Of a DNA stretch of 10,429 nt, positions 6,297-10,429 are shown in pieces (position 1 is the stretch's first letter; each line of letters begins with the position of its first letter). A program made the translations under genes and the position numbers. Location: positions 1-10,429 of the forward strand of contig JAAYXN010000048.1 of assembly GCA_012515885.1 (NCBI GenBank), in the 5' to 3' direction. Source of the DNA: Rhodococcus sp. (in: high G+C Gram-positive bacteria). Its GTDB lineage: Bacteria; Actinomycetota; Actinomycetes; Mycobacteriales; Mycobacteriaceae. The notes beneath the pieces are model-generated. The model saw only the letters and a program-made list of their open reading frames with translations, was not told where the DNA came from and made no database searches.

Positions 6297-7993
6297 GTAC
6301 CGCAACAACGCCCCCCCATGCCGGCCACGTCGAAAACGCCACCACTGAGCGGCCGACGCCGCAGGCTCATGCGGCGGGCAGTTCAATTACAGGATGGCCC
6401 CTTGCGCTGCGGCTCATTCTGCGCCTGGAACGCATCCTGCTGTCCGTCTGGATCATCAGCACGACACTGCTTTTCGCTGGTCTCGGTATGGGCATCTCCT
6501 CGCTCTATCCCACTGTCGCAGACCGGCTCAGCTACAGCATCGCGACAGCGAACATCGTCGCATCACACGCGTTGAACGGTCCGCCCGTTGGTCTCACCAG
6601 CATCGGTGGGATCGCTGTCTTTGAAGCGGGTTGGTACATCGCGCTTGGGGTGGCCGCACTCAACATTGTTCTGGTGGCGCGTAATTCTCGGGGAACTGAG
6701 GAATTGGGTCGACTAGAACTGCTGCGCGCCGGTGTCTTTGGTGTTCACGCCAATCTTGTAGCCCTGCTCTGTGTTGTGTTGTTGGCCAATATCGCTGTCG
6801 GGTCGGGTGCAGCGTTGGCGCTCATTGCTACCGGTTCCACCGCGACCGGTTCCATTGTGTTCGGTGCCGCGCTAGCCACCATCGGCGTCACCTTCGCCGC
6901 TATCACTGCTCTTGCTGCCCAGGTGTCCGAACGCGTCCGCGGTACCTATGCGATCAGTTTCGCTGTCCTCGGCGTTGCGTTTGCGCTACGCGCCATCGGG
7001 GACGCGGGCTCGGTGCCTTTCGTCTCGTGGCTTTCGCCATTGGGTTGGGCGCAGGCAGCGCATGCCTTTGCCGATAATCGTTGGTGGCCCCTGCTTTTCG
7101 CGTGGTCTGTCAGTGCAATCCTGATTGCCGCAGCCCTCGTTCTTGAGTCACGTCGCGATCTTGAGGCCGGCCTGATACGCCCTAAGCCCGGGCCCTCTGT
7201 CGGCTCACCCCGCCTGGCGTCGTCATGGGCACTGTCGTGGCGCACCTACCGTGGACCTGTCATTGGCTGGACGGCCGCCGGACTGGGAATAGGCGCCGCG
7301 TTCGGCATCATCGGCGCTGACGCTGAAGAAATGGCCAACGCGTCGACAGCCATGCTGGACCTCATGGGCGGGTTTACCACCGGGGATATCGTCGACTCGT
7401 ACTTCGCGATGTCCGGACTCTTTATCGCCATTCTCGCTAGCGCTGGCGTCCTCGTTGCACTACTGCGTACCCGCCTGGAAGAGGACAGCGGCCGTGCTGA
7501 CCTCGTCCTATCTGTCCCGTTGCTGCGTCGGCAGTGGCTTGCCAGCTATGTCGGCGTTGCGGCCCTGACCGGGGCGCTGGTTCTGCTATTCGGCGGGCTA
7601 GGCCTCGGCGGCGCGCACGCCCTGCGCACAGGCGAGGTGGGCGCGATCTCGGAGATGGTGCTCGCGGCTCTCGCTCACCTTCCCGCTGTACTTCTTTTTC
7701 TAGCTCTGACGATCGCCCTGTTCGGTCTCGCACCGACATGGACGCCTGCCGTGTGGGCACTCTTCGCGTGGTCAGCAGTGGCAACGCTGCTGGGACCGGC
7801 CCTCCAACTTCCATCTGCTGTGCAAGCATCGTCGGTGCTGGAACACACCCCGAGGCTTCCCGGCACCGCTGTTCTGGGTGCCGTCGGCGGTGGGGCAAGC
7901 ACGTCGGTAGTGGCCCTAGGCCTGTTGGGCGCGATCATTATCGTGGCCACGGCACTCGGCTTTGTCGGGTTTAGTCGACGCGACGTGCGGTAA
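6293..7993 (+). CDS. ABC exporter permease (tetronasin-type, duplicated membrane domain)
   Basis: A 566-residue membrane protein, translationally coupled to the ATPase gene by an ATGA overlap at 6293-6296. After a polar N-terminal tail of about 35 residues come roughly 12 hydrophobic segments in two halves, split by a polar stretch at about 285-320. Each half carries a similar cytosolic loop, EELGRLELLRAGVFG (136-150) and EEDSGRADLVLSVPLLRRQW (395-414), so the protein is an internal duplication that can supply both halves of the pore. This is the layout of the large permeases of tetronasin-type exporters such as M. tuberculosis Rv1217c. The likely job is export of a hydrophobic drug or metabolite; the substrate cannot be read from sequence. 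The gene ends 4 bases from the stop of the DUF255 gene on the other strand. A run of seven C at 6311-6317 lies near its 5' end. Confidence 0.92.
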   Translation: MSTATTPPHAGHVENATTERPTPQAHAAGSSITGWPLALRLILRLERILLSVWIISTTLLFAGLGMGISSLYPTVADRLSYSIATANIVASHALNGPPVGLTSIGGIAVFEAGWYIALGVAALNIVLVARNSRGTEELGRLELLRAGVFGVHANLVALLCVVLLANIAVGSGAALALIATGSTATGSIVFGAALATIGVTFAAITALAAQVSERVRGTYAISFAVLGVAFALRAIGDAGSVPFVSWLSPLGWAQAAHAFADNRWWPLLFAWSVSAILIAAALVLESRRDLEAGLIRPKPGPSVGSPRLASSWALSWRTYRGPVIGWTAAGLGIGAAFGIIGADAEEMANASTAMLDLMGGFTTGDIVDSYFAMSGLFIAILASAGVLVALLRTRLEEDSGRADLVLSVPLLRRQWLASYVGVAALTGALVLLFGGLGLGGAHALRTGEVGAISEMVLAALAHLPAVLLFLALTIALFGLAPTWTPAVWALFAWSAVATLLGPALQLPSAVQASSVLEHTPRLPGTAVLGAVGGGASTSVVALGLLGAIIIVATALGFVGFSRRDVR

Positions 7994-7997
7994 GCGG

Positions 7998-10019
7998 TCA
8001 GGGCTGGCGGGCGAGCGCTTGGCGCAACTCGTCCGGGTCAGTGACCGGCAGTCCGCAGACCGTCCCCCGGCAGATGTAAGCCGCGTCCTTGCCGTCTACC
8101 GGAGGACGGTCTGGCAGCAGCGGACTGGACTCCCCCACCCCACCGACGACGACGGCGCCGCCCGGCGCATAGGCACGCGCAGCTTGAAGTAGCTCCGAAT
8201 GCTCGGGCACATCTGCGTTGAGTGCGACCGCGATCTGCAACGGACCCGCGACGTACGCTTCAGCGACGGCGATCCAGTGTCCGGCAGATCGGCTTGCCCG
8301 CGATACCAGCACTGACGCGCGGGCTAGGGACTGTTCGGCAGCAATCGCGTAGCGCGCACTCGTTTCCGGATCGACCAGTGGCGTCAGAGTCAGCAACGCT
8401 TCGGTAATAGTCGACGCACCTGACGGCGTCGCGCCATCAACCGGATCGCGTGGGCGGGTGACGAGAGTTTCTGCGTCATCCGCGGTGTCGAACCAGCTGC
8501 CCGGCTCGGATGCGTCTGCGAAGTGGGTGAGCGCGGTGTCGACGAGCTGGGCCCCTTTCGCGATCCACCCGGCATCACCTGTCGCCTGGTGCAGTGCCGC
8601 GAGTCCGGTGGCCAGCGCCGCGTAGTCCTCAAGGATTCCGGCTGGTTCACCCACGGTTCCGCCGAGAGAGGCGCGGCGCAGGCGCCCGTCAACGAGGTGC
8701 GTGCGCAGCAGCATGTCGGCGGTGTGCACGGCGGCCTCCACCCATTCAGGTTGGCCGAGTGCGGCTCCCGCTTCTGCCAGTGCGGTGATGGCGAGCCCAT
8801 TCCACGCGGTGATGACTTTGTCGTCACGCTCAGGTTGGGGCCGCCGGTTGCGGGCGTCAAGAAGTTTGGCGCGCACAGCATCCCAACGCTGCAGATCATC
8901 GGGGTCTTCGGGCAGTTGCAGCACGGACATGCCTGCCTCGAATGTTCCTGTCGAGGAGACCGCGAACAGTCCTGCCGCCCACACTCCGTCTTCGAATCCG
9001 AGGATCTCGATGAGCTGGTCCGGCGTCCACGCGTACGTCAATCCTTCAACGCCTTCAGTGTCAGCGTCGAGCGCAGAAGCGAATCCACCTTCCGCAGTGC
9101 GGAGGGTTTCGAGCATGAATGTTGCTGTCTCGATGGCGATTCGGCGGGCCAAGGGTGAATCTGTGCGGCGAGCGAGATGCGCATAGAACCGCAGGAGCTG
9201 CGCGTTGTCGTAGAGCATTTTCTCGAAGTGCGGCACTATCCACTGCGCGTCCACGGAGTAGCGGGCGAAGCCGCCGCCGACCTGGTCGTAGATGCCGCCG
9301 CGGGCCATTGCGTCCGCGGCGCGGGTGATGACGTCAAGTACGTCCGTGCTGCCGGTGCGTTCAACACTGCGCAGCAAGCCTTCAAGGAGCGCGGACGGCG
9401 GGAACTTTGGTGCTCCCCCGAAGCCGCCATGTGCGGGGTCTTCGTCGTGCAGCACCGCTGTGACGGCAGCGTTGAGGTCGTCGATAGATGGCGGTGCTTC
9501 GCCGGCGGGGACGGCACCGGAGGCTCGCCCTAGGTCGTCGACGACGGCTGCTGCGACACGGTCGATTTCGTCACGGCGCGTGTTCCACGTGTCGGTGATT
9601 GCGGTGAGAAGTTGGGTGAAGGATGGCATTCCGCCGCGGGGTTGGCGCGGATAGTAGGTGCCGCAGTAGAAGGGTGCGCCGTCGGCGGTGAGGAAGCAGG
9701 TCATGGGCCAGCCGCCTTGCCCGGTCATGGCGACGGTGGCGTTCATGTAGATGGCGTCGATGTCGGGGCGTTCTTCACGGTCAACTTTGATGCACACGAA
9801 GTTGGCGTTCATTAGGGCTGCGGTGTCGTCGTCTTCGAAGGATTCGTGTGCCATGACGTGGCACCAGTGGCAAGCGGCGTAGCCGACGGACAGCAGGATC
9901 GGCACGTCCCGCTCGTGTGCTTCGGCCATGGCATCTGGCCCCCATTCCTGCCAGTGCACGGGGTTGTCCGCATGTTGACGCAGGTATGGGCTAGTTGCGG
10001 AGCCGAGACGATTCGCCAT
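7998..10019 (-). CDS. DUF255 thioredoxin-fold protein (YyaL/SPATA20-like)
   Basis: A 673-residue protein whose N-terminus is the DUF255 thioredoxin-like domain: SPYLRQHADNPVHWQEW (10-26) and the CHWC site at C50-C53 within GYAACHWCHVMAHESF, then VDREERPDID and GQGGWPMTCFLT. The rest (about 200-673) has the helical six-hairpin, glycosidase-like region typical of this family, with GGIYDQVGGGFARYSVDAQW and PHFEKMLYDNAQLL. The biochemical role of bacterial members is not established. The protein is probably cytosolic, as no signal peptide is seen. The ATG at 10017-10019 begins right at the conserved N-terminus. It lacks a ribosome binding site but has TACCGT at 10027-10032, placed for a leaderless message. 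The gene converges on the exporter permease and diverges from the small gene at 10168. It corresponds to M. tuberculosis Rv1084. Confidence 0.94.
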   Translation of the reverse strand: MANRLGSATSPYLRQHADNPVHWQEWGPDAMAEAHERDVPILLSVGYAACHWCHVMAHESFEDDDTAALMNANFVCIKVDREERPDIDAIYMNATVAMTGQGGWPMTCFLTADGAPFYCGTYYPRQPRGGMPSFTQLLTAITDTWNTRRDEIDRVAAAVVDDLGRASGAVPAGEAPPSIDDLNAAVTAVLHDEDPAHGGFGGAPKFPPSALLEGLLRSVERTGSTDVLDVITRAADAMARGGIYDQVGGGFARYSVDAQWIVPHFEKMLYDNAQLLRFYAHLARRTDSPLARRIAIETATFMLETLRTAEGGFASALDADTEGVEGLTYAWTPDQLIEILGFEDGVWAAGLFAVSSTGTFEAGMSVLQLPEDPDDLQRWDAVRAKLLDARNRRPQPERDDKVITAWNGLAITALAEAGAALGQPEWVEAAVHTADMLLRTHLVDGRLRRASLGGTVGEPAGILEDYAALATGLAALHQATGDAGWIAKGAQLVDTALTHFADASEPGSWFDTADDAETLVTRPRDPVDGATPSGASTITEALLTLTPLVDPETSARYAIAAEQSLARASVLVSRASRSAGHWIAVAEAYVAGPLQIAVALNADVPEHSELLQAARAYAPGGAVVVGGVGESSPLLPDRPPVDGKDAAYICRGTVCGLPVTDPDELRQALARQP

Positions 10020-10026
10020 GAGGTTG

Positions 10027-10032
10027 ACGGTA
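10027..10032 (-). promoter_or_regulatory. Candidate -10 of the DUF255 gene (leaderless)
   Basis: Minus-strand TACCGT is followed by 7 bases and then the ATG at 10019. No Shine-Dalgarno sequence is visible. This is the same spacing as for tetR. Confidence 0.35.
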
Positions 10033-10091
10033 CGCGTCGCGGCGACGAAATGCCCGCCACCAAACCTGCTGGTCTATGCGGTTTCGCAAAC

Positions 10092-10111
10092 ATGTCAGAC
10101 CCTGCTGACAT
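10092..10111. promoter_or_regulatory. Operator-like dyad 1 upstream of the small gene pair
   Basis: ATGTCAG (10092-10098) and CTGACAT (10105-10111) are perfectly complementary across 6 bases. It shares the core CAG-N6-CTG, arm length and spacer with dyad 2; the centres are 34 bases apart. It lies in the region shared by the DUF255 gene and the 69-residue gene, so it could act on either. Confidence 0.6.
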
Positions 10112-10125
10112 AGTGGAACCACCCG

Positions 10126-10145
10126 CATCCAGGGCATACTGGATG
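10126..10145. promoter_or_regulatory. Operator-like dyad 2 overlapping a candidate -10
   Basis: CATCCAG (10126-10132) and CTGGATG (10139-10145) are perfectly complementary across 6 bases. The only reasonable -10 for the downstream gene, CATACT at 10135-10140, lies inside it, so a bound protein would block the promoter. It ends 9 bases before the ribosome binding site. If transcribed it could also form a short hairpin. Confidence 0.6.
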
Positions 10146-10154
10146 TGGAAGCAG

Positions 10155-10160
10155 AGGAGG
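10155..10160 (+). promoter_or_regulatory. Ribosome binding site of the 69-residue gene
   Basis: AGGAGG, a perfect core, sits 7 bases before the ATG at 10168 and fixes that start. Confidence 0.85.
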
Positions 10161-10167
10161 CGTCAGC

Positions 10168-10377
10168 ATGACCGAAACTACACCGAAGAAAAACGGCGTC
10201 CATGTGCTGACGATTGAAGAGGCGCAGGCGCGCATCGCGGAACTCGTCGAGAAATCTGGTATGTCCAGGGATGAGCTCTTTCGTCTCGGGGCAGCCTGGG
10301 AGCTCGATGCCCAGCATCGCGGCATCCTCGCGAACATTGAGGGCCTGGAATACCTACTCAAACTCGCTGAGCAGTGA
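10168..10377 (+). CDS. Small unknown protein, 69 residues, first gene of a coupled pair
   Basis: I do not recognise the family with certainty. The protein starts with a polar tail (MTETTPKKNGVH) and then looks helical throughout: an amphipathic segment at about 16-30 (IEEAQARIAELVEKS), a SGMSRDELFRLGAAWELDAQ segment at about 30-49, and a C-terminal RGILANIEGLEYLLKLAEQ at 51-69. It is acidic, with no membrane segment or cysteine. It vaguely recalls small actinobacterial antitoxin-like proteins ending in IEDLEYLL-type helices; that is a memory-based impression, not proof. The perfect ribosome binding site, two operator-like dyads over its promoter and overlap of its stop with the next start support a real, autoregulated gene. 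A helix-turn-helix in the middle is possible but not clear. Confidence 0.75.
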   Translation: MTETTPKKNGVHVLTIEEAQARIAELVEKSGMSRDELFRLGAAWELDAQHRGILANIEGLEYLLKLAEQ

Positions 10378-10429
10378 CCGACGTTGTCCAGCTTCAACGG
10401 CAAGCTGAAGATTTGGCATCGCGACTCAC
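10374..10429 (+). CDS. Start of an unknown protein, cut by the right edge
   Basis: A GTG at 10374-10376 overlaps the TGA stop of the 69-residue gene (GTGA), and the frame stays open to the window end, giving 18 residues: MTDVVQLQRQAEDLASRL. There is no separate ribosome binding site, so translation would depend on the upstream gene. The visible part is a polar, helix-prone N-terminus and says nothing about function. The tight overlap suggests the two proteins work together, as in small two-gene modules. The short open length makes the call tentative. Confidence 0.5.
   Translation, partial: MTDVVQLQRQAEDLASRL

Noticed and set aside
8523..9158. Plus-strand open frame of 211 codons inside the DUF255 gene
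   Set aside because: It lies opposite a strongly conserved coding sequence, and long antisense frames are expected in GC-rich DNA.
10062..10084. Weak inverted repeat AAACC-N13-GGTTT
   Set aside because: Five-base arms with a long spacer are likely by chance.
1..10429. CRISPR array, tRNA, rRNA, transposase, phage or attachment sites
   Set aside because: No spaced repeat series, RNA gene, recombinase gene or terminal repeats could be found on either strand.

Overview
The window comes from a high-GC actinobacterium of the order Mycobacteriales (Corynebacteriales). The clearest reason is gene content: glyA, a DUF885 metallopeptidase, coaA, a short-chain Z-prenyl diphosphate synthase of the mycobacterial Rv1086 type, a hemolysin III/TrhA membrane protein and a DUF255 thioredoxin-fold protein. 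From memory this matches the Mycobacterium tuberculosis stretch Rv1084-Rv1085c-Rv1086 ... coaA(Rv1092c)-glyA(Rv1093). The GC content looks moderate for the group, so a Rhodococcus- or Hoyosella-like genome is plausible, but the genus cannot be fixed from this window.

Layout, left to right: the N-terminal half of glyA (-); a DUF885 zinc peptidase (-); coaA, pantothenate kinase (+); the Z-prenyl synthase (-); trhA/hemolysin III (+); a TetR regulator (-) facing a two-gene ABC exporter (+, +); the DUF255 protein (-); and at the right edge a 69-residue unknown protein (+) whose stop overlaps the start of a second gene that runs off the window. The gene order is compact and alternates in strand. 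The three convergent pairs meet with gaps of 5 and 4 bases and one 4-base stop-stop overlap, with no room for a classical terminator. No gene-free stretch exceeds about 210 bases. I see no tRNA, rRNA, CRISPR array, insertion sequence or phage gene.

Functionally the window is mostly housekeeping: one-carbon metabolism (GlyA), coenzyme A synthesis (CoaA) and polyprenyl-phosphate precursor synthesis. Set into it is a TetR/ABC exporter cassette of the tetronasin type, resembling M. tuberculosis Rv1219c-Rv1218c-Rv1217c. It lies exactly where the mycobacterial order would put trhA next to the DUF255 gene, so it looks like an insertion. Its ATPase has an arginine in place of the last glycine of the Walker A loop.

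The intergenic regions hold the least explained material: a 53-base near-perfect hairpin plus a second dyad upstream of glyA, a 28-base palindrome in front of trhA, an operator-like cluster between tetR and the exporter, and two 20-base dyads with the same geometry in front of the small coupled gene pair at the right edge. That right-edge unit looks like an autoregulated, possibly toxin-antitoxin-like, module. It is the best candidate for something undescribed, but its second gene is cut by the window end.
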